In this document: positions 21,091 to 31,305 of the stretch, one piece after another
How the letters are laid out: each line of letters begins with the position of its first letter
Numbering within the stretch: the first letter of the stretch is position 1
NCBI RefSeq assembly: GCF_018777395.1
Contig: NZ_JAFJYC010000001.1
Coordinates: 744,001 to 808,000, forward strand
DNA: 64,000 nucleotides
Direction of reading: 5' to 3'
Source of the DNA: Candidatus Sodalis endolongispinus
GTDB taxonomy: Bacteria > Pseudomonadota > Gammaproteobacteria > Enterobacterales > Enterobacteriaceae
The notes under the pieces: generated by a model
Told to the model about the DNA's origin: nothing
The model's input: only the letters and a program-made list of their open reading frames with translations
Database searches by the model: none
Translations under genes and position numbers: made by a program

Positions 21091-21701
21091 CTGGCCTCCA
21101 GCAGACGGCGGCGCCACTCGCACTCAAACAGAAATTCGAGACCTTCCAGATGGCGCCGGGCCTCGCGCACGTCCCGCCCCCAGCAGGTCAGCCCGTGGCC
21201 GCGCGTCAGAAAACCATAGCGCAGGGGGGTTATCGCATCGTGCCGGGCAATGCGCTGCACCAGCGCGGGAATATCCTGGGAATTATCAAAAACGGCGATC
21301 GTTACTTCCTCACGATGATCGGTTTGTCCCGTCAGCGATTTTTGCATTTCGTAACCAGACAACCGCAGAGCGCTTCCCTGCTCCGCCAGCGACAGCACCG
21401 TTGCGCTGACCGAATGGGTATGGAGCACGCAGCCGACATCGGGAAATCGCCGGTAAAGGAAGGTATGTAAGCCGGTTTCAGCCGAAGGCCGGCGGCCGGG
21501 CTGCGCCGAACCGGTATGGATATCCACGGTGAGAAAATCGTCGGCGTCGAGGTGGCCTTTATCCAGGCCGGACTCGGTGATATAGCAGCTGCGCGCGCCT
21601 CGTCGCTGCGACATGTTGCCGCCGGTGGCCGGGCTCCAGACCCTCGCCCCTATCCAACGGCAGGCCCCGACCAATTCAGCCAATTGCATATTTTCCGCCA
21701 T
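21087..21701 (-). CDS. mtnB: Methylthioribulose-1-phosphate dehydratase
   Basis: 204-residue class II aldolase-fold enzyme of methionine salvage. The zinc-binding His pair is in [15 protein letters not shown] near residue 110 and a third His in RGHGLTCWG near 174. [13 protein letters not shown] near 22-34 matches the phosphate-binding N-terminal loop. First gene of the overlapping mtnBCD operon. It is intact although the two enzymes that feed it, MtnK and MtnA, are broken. Confidence 0.95.
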   Translation of the reverse strand: MAENMQLAELVGACRWIGARVWSPATGGNMSQRRGARSCYITESGLDKGHLDADDFLTVDIHTGSAQPGRRPSAETGLHTFLYRRFPDVGCVLHTHSVSATVLSLAEQGSALRLSGYEMQKSLTGQTDHREEVTIAVFDNSQDIPALVQRIARHDAITPLRYGFLTRGHGLTCWGRDVREARRHLEGLEFLFECEWRRRLLEAR

Positions 21702-21750
21702 AAGCGTCCTTGTTAAAACCGGCCGGAAGCGGTGCCATCCGGGGATCTAG

Positions 21751-21764
21751 CAATCTGTATGTCT
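21751..21764 (-). promoter_or_regulatory. Possible weak MetJ site upstream of mtnB
   Basis: On the minus strand AGACATAC followed by AGATTG resembles two degenerate met boxes (about 5 of 8 each), about 50 bases before the mtnB start. MetJ control of the mtn genes makes this plausible, but the match is weak. Confidence 0.3.
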
Positions 21765-21789
21765 TGATGGCCAAATACTAACACCGACG

Positions 21790-22048
21790 CCCGACGCCGG
21801 CAACCCAACGTCGGGTCCTGCCGCGCAAGGGGGAGGTTGGCCTTCAGCGCCTGCTGAAGGCCTTAAACGCCGAATTCCGGCGCTGGCAAGGCGAGGATTG
21901 GGGGAAATAGCTTGGTGGCGTCTGGTAAATTGACGCCTGGGGGCATCGCCGACGCCTAGCGCTGGCGATGAGCGGCTCGTAAGTCGAAAGCATAACGCCA
22001 ACAAAGCGGCTCGTAAGCATAACGCCATAGCGGCTCGCAAACATAACC
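21790..22048. repeat. Structured and repetitive spacer between parE and mtnB
   Basis: The 399-base spacer (21702-22100) holds no recognised gene but three structures. CCCGACG / CGTCGGG pair at 21790-21815. A perfect 10-bp hairpin GGCCTTCAGC / GCTGAAGGCC with a four-base loop lies at 21839-21862. Three copies of GCGGCTCG-(T/C)-AA followed by GCATAACGCCA or a close variant occur at 21971-22048. On the minus strand it would lie in a parE-mtnB transcript. The hairpins lack T-runs, so they are not clear terminators. Confidence 0.75.
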
Positions 22049-22100
22049 TCAGAAAGCGGTAAGCCGCGGCGCATGAAGGGGGACGTCGGCTGCCGGTGGC

Positions 22101-23996
22101 TCAGACCTCGATTTCCGCTTCGTCGCCCTTTTCCTGCAGCCAATTGCGGCGGTCTTCCGAGCGTTTTTTCGCCAGCAGCATATCCATCATCGCCAGCGTC
22201 TGCTGCACATCGTCAGCGCCGACCGTTAACTGCACCAACCGACGGGTATTGGGATCGAGCGTCGTTTCGCGCAACTGTAGCGGGTTCATTTCGCCCAGCC
22301 CTTTAAAGCGCTGCACGTTAGGCTTGCCCTTTTTGCGCTTCAATTGCTCCAGCACACCGGTTTTTTCTTCCTCATCAAGGGCGTAATAGACCTCTTTGCC
22401 CAAATCGATACGATAGAGCGGCGGCATCGCCACATAAACGTGCCCCTCTTCCACCAGCTTGCGGAAGTGTTGCATAAACAAAGCGCACAGCAGCGTGGCG
22501 ATATGCAGGCCATCGGAATCGGCATCCGCCAGGATGCAGATTTTACCGTACCGCAGCTGGCTTAAATCGTTGCTATCGGGATCGATACCTAGCGCCACCG
22601 AGATATCGTGCACTTCCTGGGAGGCCAGCACTTCATCGGAAGACACCTCCCAGGTATTGAGGATTTTCCCCTTTAGCGGCATGATCGCCTGATATTCGCG
22701 ATCGCGCGCCTGCTTGGCGGACCCGCCCGCCGAATCCCCTTCCACCAGGAACAGTTCCGTACGCGCCAGATCCTGGGCGGTACAATCGGCCAACTTGCCC
22801 GGCAGCGCCGGCCCGCTGGTCAGCTTTTTACGCACCACCTTTTTTGCCGCGCGCAGGCGCCGCTGAGCGCTGGCGATCGCCAGCTCCACCAGTTGCTCAG
22901 CCACCTGTATGTTCTGGTTCAGCCACAAAATGAAGGCATCTTTCACCACGCCGGAAACAAAGGCGGCGCTTTGCCGCGACGACAAGCGCTCTTTGGTCTG
23001 GCCGGCGAACTGCGGATCTTGCATTTTCACCGAGAGCACATAGGCGCAGCGCTCCCAAATGTCGTCCGCCGACAGCTTGACGCCACGGGGCAAAATATTA
23101 CGGTACTCGCAAAACTCACGCATCGCGTCCAGCAACCCCTGACGCAGCCCGTTAACGTGGGTACCGCCTTGGGGCGTGGGGATCAGGTTGACATAGCTTT
23201 CGGTCAGCAATTCCCCCCCTTCCGGCAGCCACAATAGCGCCCAGTCCACCGTTTCGGTATCGCCGCTCACCGCGCCGACAAAGGGCGTCTCGGGCAACGT
23301 GATAAGCCAGTTGATCGCTTCATTCAGGTAATCGGTCAGACCCGCCTGATAGCACCAGCGCTGCTCGGTATTATTGACCCGATCCTGAAACACGATTTCC
23401 ACGCCGGGGCACAGTACCGCCTTCGCTTTCAGCAAATGGGTCAGGCGTGACACCGAGAAGCGGGGACTGTCGAAAAAGCGCTCGTCCGGCCAGAAATGCA
23501 CGCTGGTACCGGTGTTGCGCTTGGGACAAGTGCCGACCACGCTCAAGTCTTCGACTTTATCACCGTTTTCAAACGCGATGCGGTAGACACTGCCGTTACG
23601 GCGCACCGACACCTCGACCCGGGTCGACAGGGCGTTGACCACTGAGATACCGACGCCGTGCAGGCCGCCGGAAAATTGATAGTTTTTATTGGAGAACTTA
23701 CCGCCGGTATGCAGCCGGCACAGGATCAATTCCACCGCCGGTACGCCCTCTTCGGGGTGAATATCCACCGGCATACCGCGACCGTCGTCGGTGACTTCCA
23801 GCGACTGATCGGGGTGCAAAATCACATCAATGCGCCTGGCGTGGCCGGCAAGCGCCTCGTCGACGCTGTTATCGATGACTTCCTGTCCTAGATGATTGGG
23901 CCGCGAGGTATCGGTGTACATCCCTGGACGGCGGCGGACCGGTTCCAGTCCGCTCAGTACTTCTATCGCGTCGGCGTTATAGCTTGATTGAGTCAT
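22101..23996 (-). CDS. parE: DNA topoisomerase IV subunit B
   Basis: 631 residues (E. coli 630). The GHKL ATPase domain shows EVIDNSVDEALAGHA near residue 40, VTDDGRGMPVDIHP near 68 and QFSGGLHGVGISVVNALS near 107. The TOPRIM domain has LVEGDSAGGSAKQARD near 415 and ILADADSDGLHIATLL near 490. It supplies ATP-driven gating to ParC. It heads a run of minus-strand genes and is followed by the repeat-rich spacer before mtnB. Frame intact. Confidence 0.97.
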   Translation of the reverse strand: MTQSSYNADAIEVLSGLEPVRRRPGMYTDTSRPNHLGQEVIDNSVDEALAGHARRIDVILHPDQSLEVTDDGRGMPVDIHPEEGVPAVELILCRLHTGGKFSNKNYQFSGGLHGVGISVVNALSTRVEVSVRRNGSVYRIAFENGDKVEDLSVVGTCPKRNTGTSVHFWPDERFFDSPRFSVSRLTHLLKAKAVLCPGVEIVFQDRVNNTEQRWCYQAGLTDYLNEAINWLITLPETPFVGAVSGDTETVDWALLWLPEGGELLTESYVNLIPTPQGGTHVNGLRQGLLDAMREFCEYRNILPRGVKLSADDIWERCAYVLSVKMQDPQFAGQTKERLSSRQSAAFVSGVVKDAFILWLNQNIQVAEQLVELAIASAQRRLRAAKKVVRKKLTSGPALPGKLADCTAQDLARTELFLVEGDSAGGSAKQARDREYQAIMPLKGKILNTWEVSSDEVLASQEVHDISVALGIDPDSNDLSQLRYGKICILADADSDGLHIATLLCALFMQHFRKLVEEGHVYVAMPPLYRIDLGKEVYYALDEEEKTGVLEQLKRKKGKPNVQRFKGLGEMNPLQLRETTLDPNTRRLVQLTVGADDVQQTLAMMDMLLAKKRSEDRRNWLQEKGDEAEIEV

Positions 23997-24090
23997 GGCT
24001 TAAATCATATTTCGTGACAAATTGTTGGAGAGCCTACCGCAAAGTCCGGCCTTCGGGAAGCAGATATTCTGTGCGGTGACGTTTGTGGCC

Positions 24091-24672
24091 TCACCCGATG
24101 GTAAGCCCAAAAAAATGCACGATAGAAGAGAAATAATGGTCGAAACCCACAAACGCATGATTACCGCCGGACTCGACGGTCTGGCGACAGTGAGTGTAGT
24201 AGGCCACCGCCTGGCGATAATCGAGGATCTCATCGCCGCTTTGCGCCAGCAGCCAGATAAGATCCGGCGACTCCAGCACGTCGACCTGCATCACTTTCAA
24301 ATCATAGATGTGCCGGGGCGCCAGAACATATTTCTCGCCGGTGAATGGGTTCAGGTTTTCCCCCAGATAGCCCGTGAGCAGTTCAAACGGCCGCACCGCC
24401 GGATTGACCACCACCGCCGGCAATAGAAAGGATTGTGACAGCCAGGTGTCGAAATAACCGCCGAGGGACGAGCCCACCAGCCACAGCGTTTCCCCGGCCC
24501 GCTCCATCACCAGCGTCTCCATCATTTCCGCCGCCTCGGTGGGATAGACCGGCAACTGCGGCACCAGCAGCTCAATCTCGGGATGATGGCGCGCCAGACA
24601 GGCACCGAGAGCGGTGTCCTTGGCAGACAATGGGGAACTATTGAAGCCGTGGAGATACAGCAGCGTCGCCAT
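24091..24672 (-). CDS. yqiA: Esterase YqiA
   Basis: 193-residue alpha/beta hydrolase. The oxyanion and nucleophile region is visible: [15 protein letters not shown] at the N-terminus and [14 protein letters not shown] near 65-78 with the nucleophilic Ser. The acid and base fall in [12 protein letters not shown] and [11 protein letters not shown]. coli YqiA hydrolyses palmitoyl-CoA and short p-nitrophenyl esters. It overlaps the cpdA stop by one base, as in the E. coli order parE-yqiA-cpdA. Confidence 0.94.
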   Translation of the reverse strand: MATLLYLHGFNSSPLSAKDTALGACLARHHPEIELLVPQLPVYPTEAAEMMETLVMERAGETLWLVGSSLGGYFDTWLSQSFLLPAVVVNPAVRPFELLTGYLGENLNPFTGEKYVLAPRHIYDLKVMQVDVLESPDLIWLLAQSGDEILDYRQAVAYYTHCRQTVESGGNHAFVGFDHYFSSIVHFFGLTIG

Positions 24673-25499
24673 CAGTAGCCTTCGTAATCGGTGTCGGGCT
24701 GGTGTTCAGTCCCGTCCATCCGGCGCACTTCGGTCTGGAGCAGGCCGTCCGGCAGCAGGTCGAGATAGCGCCAGCCGGGACCGAGGGTATCGATGGTAAA
24801 ATTGGTGCAATGCGGTTTGAACTGCACGCAGGTGGACGGTGTCGCCAGCACGCGCCGGCCCAGCCAATCAACGTCCAGTTCCTGATGAATATGGCCGCAC
24901 AGCAGGGTGTTCACCCGCGGATGCGGCTGCAACACGTCCGCCAGCATATGGGCGTTACGCAGGCTATGCTGGTCAAGCCAGATACAGCCGGAGGGGAATG
25001 GATGATGATGCAATAGCAGCAGCGTATGGCGCTCAGGCTGGCCTGCCAACGCCTGCGCCAGCCATTCCAGCTGATAATCACTCAGTTCACCGTGGGGCAC
25101 GCCGTAGACCTGGCTGTCCAGCAGCAACAATTGCCACTCGTCGCCGATTAACACTTGTTTGGCGCAGGACATCCCGCACTCCGCCAACACATCGACCATC
25201 GCCGGCTGAAAATCATGATTGCCCGGCAGCCAGACGCAGGGCGCGGGCAGGCGGGCTATCCCGGTGGCGAAATGCCGATAAGCCTGCGGCGAGTGATCCT
25301 GCGCCAGATCGCCCGTGGCGACCACCAAATCAAAATGCCGCTGTTCAGCCTGTACCGCCTTCAGCACCGCGCTGTAGCTGCGAAACGTATTCACCCCGAG
25401 CAACGTCTCGTCCTCACCCGCAAACAGGTGAGTATCGGTGATTTGTAAAATCCTGATATTGGCCCCATGCGCCACAGGAAGTTTCAACAGGCTTTCCAA
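24672..25499 (-). CDS. cpdA: 3',5'-cyclic-AMP phosphodiesterase
   Basis: 275-residue class III cyclic nucleotide phosphodiesterase with a calcineurin-type metal site: ITDTHLF near residue 21, [12 protein letters not shown] near 60, [11 protein letters not shown] near 92, [12 protein letters not shown] near 162 and [11 protein letters not shown] near 200. It lowers cAMP and so damps CRP signalling. It lies between yqiB and yqiA in the conserved order. No lesion is seen. Confidence 0.95.
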   Translation of the reverse strand: MESLLKLPVAHGANIRILQITDTHLFAGEDETLLGVNTFRSYSAVLKAVQAEQRHFDLVVATGDLAQDHSPQAYRHFATGIARLPAPCVWLPGNHDFQPAMVDVLAECGMSCAKQVLIGDEWQLLLLDSQVYGVPHGELSDYQLEWLAQALAGQPERHTLLLLHHHPFPSGCIWLDQHSLRNAHMLADVLQPHPRVNTLLCGHIHQELDVDWLGRRVLATPSTCVQFKPHCTNFTIDTLGPGWRYLDLLPDGLLQTEVRRMDGTEHQPDTDYEGY

Positions 25500-25526
25500 A
25501 GATTGTCCTTGGTTATCGAAATCTGC

Positions 25527-25952
25527 CTAACAAACAGGAACCGACATGGCACCATACGCCAAACAATAGCGTAGCCAGTCCGCAAGGAACTGGTTGATTT
25601 GATGTTTCTCATCACGTTGATGTAACTTTTTATTCTGATAATCATAACGCGCTTTGAAGCGAGAGATCTGCTGACTGGAACACACTTCCGCAACCATGGC
25701 GTCATGATAGAGTCTGACGGTCATCGATGGCAGGCTCCAGTAGCTGGCGACCGGCGCGGTATGAGTGATGGCCACAAGCGTTGTATAGCGTGTGGACTCC
25801 TGGATGGTCAGCCGGTAGCTGGCGCCATGCACCTGATAGGCGACGGTTTCATCCACCTGATTTATCGGCGGCGGCAGCCGGCGCAGCTGGGCGAAGTTGG
25901 TTTCGCACAACCGCATCATTTCAGGAAAATCGGGCGTGTAGCGCTTTATCAT
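25527..25952 (-). CDS. yqiB: DUF1249 protein YqiB
   Basis: 141 residues, strongly conserved over the whole length with E. coli YqiB ([40 protein letters not shown] and [19 protein letters not shown]). Function is not established. The start at 25952 overlaps the nudF stop (TAATG). Although nudF carries a stop, yqiB could be translated from its own ATG. Confidence 0.93.
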   Translation of the reverse strand: MIKRYTPDFPEMMRLCETNFAQLRRLPPPINQVDETVAYQVHGASYRLTIQESTRYTTLVAITHTAPVASYWSLPSMTVRLYHDAMVAEVCSSQQISRFKARYDYQNKKLHQRDEKHQINQFLADWLRYCLAYGAMSVPVC

Positions 25953-26587
25953 TAATCGGCCCACTCTTTTCTCAAGGATTCATGGTGTAATGCCAGCCAT
26001 TGCAGGGCAATGACAGAGGCGGCGTTTTCGATCACTCCCTCCTCCACCCAGCGGTACGCTTGTTCGCGGCTCACCGCATGGAGACGGATATCTTCATTTT
26101 CTTCCACCAGTCCATGGATACCCTGGGCTTTCAGCGCGTCCACTTCCCCCACCATGACTGTTAAACGTTCACTGGTGCCGCCAGGACTGGCCAGATAGCT
26201 CAGCATCCGTTTGCAGTGGCCCACCGTGAGCCCCGTTTCCTCCATCGCTTCGCGTCGGGCTACCTGCTCCAGCGTTTCCCCTGGCTCAATCATACCGGCG
26301 AACAGCTCCAGCAGCCAGGGTGTTGGGCTGCTGTCATAAGCGGCGATACGGATTTGCTCCAATAATATCACCTGATCACGCCGCGCATCATAGGGTAATA
26401 GGACGACCGCATGTCCGCGCTCGAAAATTTACCGGGTCACCATCTGGCTCATGCCGCCATTAAACAGCCGGTGACGGAAGTGGTAAAGCTCCATCTTGAA
26501 AAAGCCGTTATACAACGTCTCACGGGAAAGCATTTCAACATCATCACGGCCAAATGTCACCGGCGTGACAAAAGAAGAGGTCATCAT
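25952..26587 (-). pseudogene. nudF: ADP-ribose pyrophosphatase, in-frame stop
   Basis: NudF hydrolyses ADP-ribose to AMP and ribose-5-phosphate. The frame matches E. coli throughout, but the codon expected to be Glu in VTREIFERGHA is TAA (26429-26431, codon 53). Beyond it the reading is clean: LPYDARRDQVILLEQIRIAAYD, the Nudix box with REAMEETGLTVG, and SREQAYRWVEEGVIENAASVIALQWL. The ATG at 26587 or 26584 follows AGGAG. An internal start at 26371 could give a C-terminal product without the N-terminal dimer region, but this is unlikely to be active. Confidence 0.9.
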
Positions 26588-26786
26588 AGCGCTCCTATTG
26601 GCAATTAACGCCGTCAACCGGCCCGATAAATCAGTCTGCCGGAAACTGACGGTTTATGATAGATTTTGTAAAAAGCGCCGGCATGGCACGTTAAGCCACC
26701 TATTCCGTCCGGCAGTATCTTCTAGAATTAGCCACAATTTTTTGTAGCGCTACCCTAGCAATTTTGCTGTTTCAAAAGGAATGCAA

Positions 26787-28296
26787 ATGAAGAAACTTCT
26801 CCCCCTCCTTATTGGACTGAGTCTCGGTGGCTTCAGTGCAATGAGTCAGGCAGAAAATCTGCTACAGGTGTATCAGCAGGCAAGGCTATCCAACCCGGAT
26901 TTACGCCGTTCCGCCGCCGATCGCGATGCAGCCTTTGAAAAGATCAATGAAGAGTGCGCCCCGCTGCTGCCTCAATTGGGTTTGGGAGCAGATTATACCT
27001 ATACACAGGGTTTTCGCGACAACCGTGATATCAACTCCAATGCGTCAAGCGCCGCACTGAAGTTAACCCAGACCATTTTCGATATGTCCAAATGGCGTGC
27101 CCTGACCCTCCAGGAAAAAACGGCTGGTATTCAGGATGTCTCGTATCAAACGGACCAGCAATCGTTAATTCTCAATACCGCTACCGCTTATTTTAACGTA
27201 TTGAACGCCATTGATACACTGTCATATACCGAGGCGCAGAAGCAGGCGCTTTATCGCCAGTTGGACCAAACTACCCAACGCTTTAATGTCGGTCTGGTGG
27301 CCATTACGGATGTGCAGAATGCGCGTTCGGATTATGACACCGTTCTGGCGTCGGAAGTCAGCGCCCGCAACGAGCTGGACAATGCGTTGGAAGCGCTGCG
27401 CCAGATTACCGGCATGGAATATCCGCAGTTGGCGACGCTAAATATTGCGAGCTTCAAGACCCAACGTCCCGATGTGATAACCAGCCTGTTGAAAGAAGCT
27501 GAAAACCGTAATCTCAACCTGTTATCGGCACGCTGCAGCAGGATTTGGCGCGTGAGATCAGGCCGGCCATTTGCCGACTTTAGATCTTAACGCCTCGTCA
27601 ACGGTCAGCAATACCGACTACAATGGCTCGCGCAACGATCCTGTGAGCAATCCCAATAGTCATATCGGCGGCAACGCTATCGGCCTGAGTCTGAACCTGA
27701 CTCTTTACAGCGGCGGGTCCGTCACCTCCCAAGTGAAGCAGGCGCAGTACAATTTTGTTAGCGCCAGCGAACAGCTGGAAAGCGCGCACCGCTCGATGGT
27801 TATGACCCTGCGTTCATCGTTTAATAACATCTCCGCTTCCATCAGCAGTATTGCCGCCTATGAACAGGCGGTGGTGTCGGCGCAAAGCTCCCTGGACGCG
27901 TCGGAAGCCGGTTATCAGGTGGGCACCCGCACTATCGTTGACGTGTTGAATGCCACCACAACGCTTTATGATCGCAAGCGGGATCTCTCCCAAGAGCGTT
28001 ATCAATACCTTAACAATCAACTGTCCCTGAAATCTGCCCTTGGCACGTTAAACGAAACGGATTTGGTGACGTTAAATAATACGCTCGGTAAAACAGTGCC
28101 GACCGATCCGCAGACGGTAGCGCCGGAAAATGCTTCTTAGGACGCCCGTGCCGATGGCTCCGACACGCCGCGTAGCACCAATCCCGCGCGCAATAGTGCT
28201 GCGCAAACGGCCGTCCAGCCGCGCGCTGCCAGCGTGACAACCGCGCCAGCCACCGGCACCGGTCGCGCTAGCGGACGTAATCATTTCCAGCAATAA
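26787..28296 (+). pseudogene. tolC: Outer-membrane channel TolC, frameshifted with amber stop
   Basis: TolC is the trimeric outer-membrane duct for efflux pumps and type I secretion. The signal peptide and first 240 residues match (ENLLQVYQQARLSNPDLR, SYQTDQQSLILNTATAYFNVL, LKEAENRNLNLLSAR). Between 27530 and 27575 the frame is lost: one base is missing after SAR and about 10 more around the following helix. It resumes with HLPTLDLNASS, VKQAQYNFVSASEQLESAHRS and VGTRTIVDVLNATTTLYD. A TAG at 28138-28140 then interrupts the tail, which continues in frame to 28296. ATG 26787 is preceded by AAAGGA. Confidence 0.92.
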
Positions 28297-28503
28297 GTCA
28301 TTTCCCGGCTGCCATGGAGTATCTTTGCTTTCGTTTCCCCTGTCGGTCGCGGGTGCCTCTTGTTGCCCGTCATTGTCCGCGGGGACGATAACAGGGAAGT
28401 GTATAACTACGTAAAGATGCCGGCCGCAATCCGCCCATGCTTCATTTTTCACCGTTTTTCCCCTATTCTACAGTGACTTTCTCTGGGTCGAGCCTAATAC
28501 TAA

Positions 28504-28547
28504 TTAAGCAGGATAATCATGAAACTTAAGCAGGATAATCATGAAAC
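28504..28547 (+). repeat. 22-bp tandem duplication of the ygiB ribosome site and start
   Basis: Two identical 22-bp copies (28504-28525 and 28526-28547), each containing GCAGGATAATC followed by ATGAAAC. The first ATG opens a 14-codon frame ending in TAA. The second is the real ygiB start. Confidence 0.95.
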
Positions 28548-29188
28548 GCACGCAAAAGATTAATCACGCCAGCTTTCGCAAGCACTGGCGCGCTTACTGT
28601 ATGGCGCCCGTCGCTCTGGCCGTCGGTGCCGTTTTTGTACTGGCCGGCTGTGAAAAAAGCGACGACAACGTTTCGCTATACATGAACAGCGACGATTGCA
28701 CCAGCGCCAATCCCTCCCTGGGCGAACAGTGCACCACCGCGTACAACACCGCACAGCAGGAAGCGGTGAAAACCGCACCCAAATACGCTTCGCGTGCCGA
28801 CTGCGTGGCGGAGTTTGGCGAAGATCAATGTACGCAGGTCCCGGCGCAGGCCGGCATGGCGGCGGAGTCGCAGCACAGCGGCAGGATGTGGATGCCGCTG
28901 ATGGCGGGCTATATGATGGGTCGCATGATGGGCGGCGGATATGCACAGCAGCCGCTGTTTACCTCGCGCGCCGCGAATAGTCCGGCGCGCGGCCAGTTTG
29001 TCGACGCCAGCGGCCGCAACTACGGGGCAGCCACCAGCGGCCGCTCGATGACGGTGCCCAAAACCGCTCTGGCGCCCAAACCGGCGACTACGCAGACCAT
29101 TACCCGCGGCGGTTTCGGCGAGACCGTCGCCAAGCAGAACGCCCTGCGCAGCAGCAGCGCCACCCCTCACCGCTCCATGGGTGGCTAA
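28541..29188 (+). CDS. ygiB: DUF1190 lipoprotein-like protein YgiB
   Basis: 215 residues with a signal-like segment ([17 protein letters not shown], lipobox ending at Cys37), so probably a lipoprotein. The YgiB pattern follows: [41 protein letters not shown] and a Gly/Met-rich [18 protein letters not shown]. The start at 28541 is the second of a tandem pair. It is followed 6 bases later by ygiC, with which it forms the usual pair. Function is not established. Confidence 0.93.
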   Translation: MKRTQKINHASFRKHWRAYCMAPVALAVGAVFVLAGCEKSDDNVSLYMNSDDCTSANPSLGEQCTTAYNTAQQEAVKTAPKYASRADCVAEFGEDQCTQVPAQAGMAAESQHSGRMWMPLMAGYMMGRMMGGGYAQQPLFTSRAANSPARGQFVDASGRNYGAATSGRSMTVPKTALAPKPATTQTITRGGFGETVAKQNALRSSSATPHRSMGG

Positions 29189-29194
29189 CGGGAC

Positions 29195-30355
29195 ATGAAA
29201 CGAGTCACTATCGACGAACGACCAAACTGGCGGGAGAAAGCCACCGAATACGGCTTCAATTTTCATACCCTGTACGGCGAACCCTATTGGTGTGAAGAGG
29301 CTTACTATCAGTTTACCTTGGCGCAAATCGAGACGCTGGAGCAGGCCACCGCCGACCTGCATCAGATGTGTTTACAGGTGGTGGAAAAGGTGGTGGCCAG
29401 CGATGAGCTGATGACCAAATTCCGTATCCCCCGCCACACTTGGTTGGTCGTTCGCAACGCCTGGCAAACGCGTCAGCCGTCGCTGTATTCGCGGCTGGAT
29501 TTGGTTTATGACGGCCATAATCCGCCCAAATTGCTGGAAAATAATGCCGATACGCCGACCTCGCTGTACGAAGCGGCGTTCTTTCAGTGGATCTGGCTGG
29601 AAGATCAGATTAACGCCGGTAAGCTCTCGGCCAATGCCGATCAATACAACAGCCTGCAGGAGAAGCTTATTGCCCGCTTCGCTGAACTTCAGTCGCAGCA
29701 CGGTTTCAGCCTGCTGCACCTGGCCTGCTGCCAGGATACCGAAGAAGATCGCGGCACGGTGCAGTATCTGCAGGATTGCGCCACGGAATCCGGCTTGCCC
29801 AATACGTTTCTGTATATTGAGGAGCTGGGGCTGGGAGAGAAAGGCCAATTCACCGATATGCAAGATCAGGTCATCAGCAATCTGTTCAAGCTCTATCCGT
29901 GGGAATTCATGCTGCGCGAGATATTCTCTACCAAGCTGGAGGATGCCGGCGTGCGCTGGCTCGAGCCGGCCTGGAAGTGCATTTTGTCCAACAAAGCGCT
30001 GCTGCCGATGCTCTGGCAGATGTTTCCTGACCATCCCAACCTGCTGCCGGCCTATTTTGCCGAAGACAACTACCCGCCGATGGACAATTATGTGGTGAAA
30101 CCGCTGTTTTCCCGCGAGGGCGCCAACGTGCGCGTCTTCGAGCAGGGACGCGAAACCGCGCGGGTAGACGGCCCTTATGGCGAGGAAGGCTCGATCGTAC
30201 AGGCGTTTTGCCCGCTGCCACGCTTTGGCGACAGCTATACGGTTATCGGCAGCTGGCTGGTTAACGATGAGCCCTGCGGCATCGGCCTGCGCGAAGACCG
30301 GCAAATTATTACCCAGGATCTATCTCGCTTTTATCCCCACATCATTCTTGATTGA
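29195..30355 (+). CDS. ygiC: ATP-grasp protein YgiC (glutathionylspermidine synthase-like)
   Basis: 386 residues of the glutathionylspermidine synthase preATP-grasp family. Features include [20 protein letters not shown] near 29, [28 protein letters not shown] near 106-134, and a C-terminal grasp region with [19 protein letters not shown] and [12 protein letters not shown]. The amidase domain of Gsp is absent, so it may ligate a polyamine or peptide, but the E. coli substrate is not settled. Coupled to ygiB. Confidence 0.93.
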   Translation: MKRVTIDERPNWREKATEYGFNFHTLYGEPYWCEEAYYQFTLAQIETLEQATADLHQMCLQVVEKVVASDELMTKFRIPRHTWLVVRNAWQTRQPSLYSRLDLVYDGHNPPKLLENNADTPTSLYEAAFFQWIWLEDQINAGKLSANADQYNSLQEKLIARFAELQSQHGFSLLHLACCQDTEEDRGTVQYLQDCATESGLPNTFLYIEELGLGEKGQFTDMQDQVISNLFKLYPWEFMLREIFSTKLEDAGVRWLEPAWKCILSNKALLPMLWQMFPDHPNLLPAYFAEDNYPPMDNYVVKPLFSREGANVRVFEQGRETARVDGPYGEEGSIVQAFCPLPRFGDSYTVIGSWLVNDEPCGIGLREDRQIITQDLSRFYPHIILD

Positions 30356-30393
30356 TTTTTGCCCCGGCAGCGCGGTGACGCCGCGCCGCCGTC

Positions 30394-31176
30394 TTAGCCA
30401 ACCTGTACCGACAGCATACTGATGGAGCCCAGCGTGATACCGTCCACGGGCACCGAGACGGGTTCATCATCTATCCGGCTGCCCAACACATAGAGCAGCG
30501 GCAAAAAATGCTCCGGCGAGGGATTGGCCAGCGCTGCATCCTGGTGCTGTTGATAAGCAATCAAGGGATGCGGTTCCCCTTGCGCTATGAAATTCTCGCG
30601 CACAAACTGATTGAATGACGTTGCCCACGGGTAGGGTTCGTCATTGTCCTGCCAGCGTACCGTGCGTAGGTTATGCACCACATTGCCACTGGCCACCAGC
30701 ATCACACCTTCATCGCGCAGCGCGGCCAGTTTTCTCCCGAGGGCGTAATGATAGGCGGCATCGCGCGTCGCGTCGATGCTGAGTTGCACCACTGGAATAT
30801 CCGCCTCGGGATACATTTTAATTAACACGCCCCAGCTGCCGTGATCCAATCCCCATTCGTCGATGTCGGCCTGCACCGGTACCGGTGCCAATAGGGACTG
30901 CACCCGCTGCGCCAGCGCCGGCGAACCGGGGGCCGGGTAACGTTGGTCGAACAGCGCCTGGGGAAAACCACCAAAATCATGCACGGTGCGCGGTTGCGCC
31001 ATGGCGGTCACGGCGGTGCCCTGCCGGTACCAATGGGCCGAAATAGCTAATATCGCCTCCGGCCGCGGCAGCGTCTGACCCAGTTGCCGCCAGCTACGGG
31101 TATAGCGGTTGTCTTCCAGTACGTTCATCGGACTGCCGTGGCCGAGGAAAAGGGCGGGCATGCGTGTGCTACTCAT
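30394..31176 (-). CDS. ygiD: 4,5-DOPA extradiol dioxygenase family protein YgiD
   Basis: 260 residues, class III extradiol ring-cleavage fold with a zinc or iron site: LFLGHGSPMNVLEDNRY near residue 9, GLDHGSWGVLIKMYPEADIPVVQLS near 108 and VMLVASGNVVHNLR near 158. E. coli YgiD cleaves DOPA at low efficiency. It is convergent with ygiC and divergent from the next gene. No lesion is seen. Confidence 0.92.
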   Translation of the reverse strand: MSSTRMPALFLGHGSPMNVLEDNRYTRSWRQLGQTLPRPEAILAISAHWYRQGTAVTAMAQPRTVHDFGGFPQALFDQRYPAPGSPALAQRVQSLLAPVPVQADIDEWGLDHGSWGVLIKMYPEADIPVVQLSIDATRDAAYHYALGRKLAALRDEGVMLVASGNVVHNLRTVRWQDNDEPYPWATSFNQFVRENFIAQGEPHPLIAYQQHQDAALANPSPEHFLPLLYVLGSRIDDEPVSVPVDGITLGSISMLSVQVG

Positions 31177-31305
31177 CGTCTATCCTTATTCATTGTGCGT
31201 CGCTTGCGGCGGCTGATGGCATCACATTACCCCTTTTCGCTCTGCAATGAACCGATATAACCATGATGAAGATAATCAGGAAAATTGAATAACCGAGGCC
31301 AACAA

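Noticed and set aside
29372..30304. 310-residue minus-strand open frame
   Set aside because: It lies wholly opposite ygiC, which has clear family motifs; no start signal or homology is visible.
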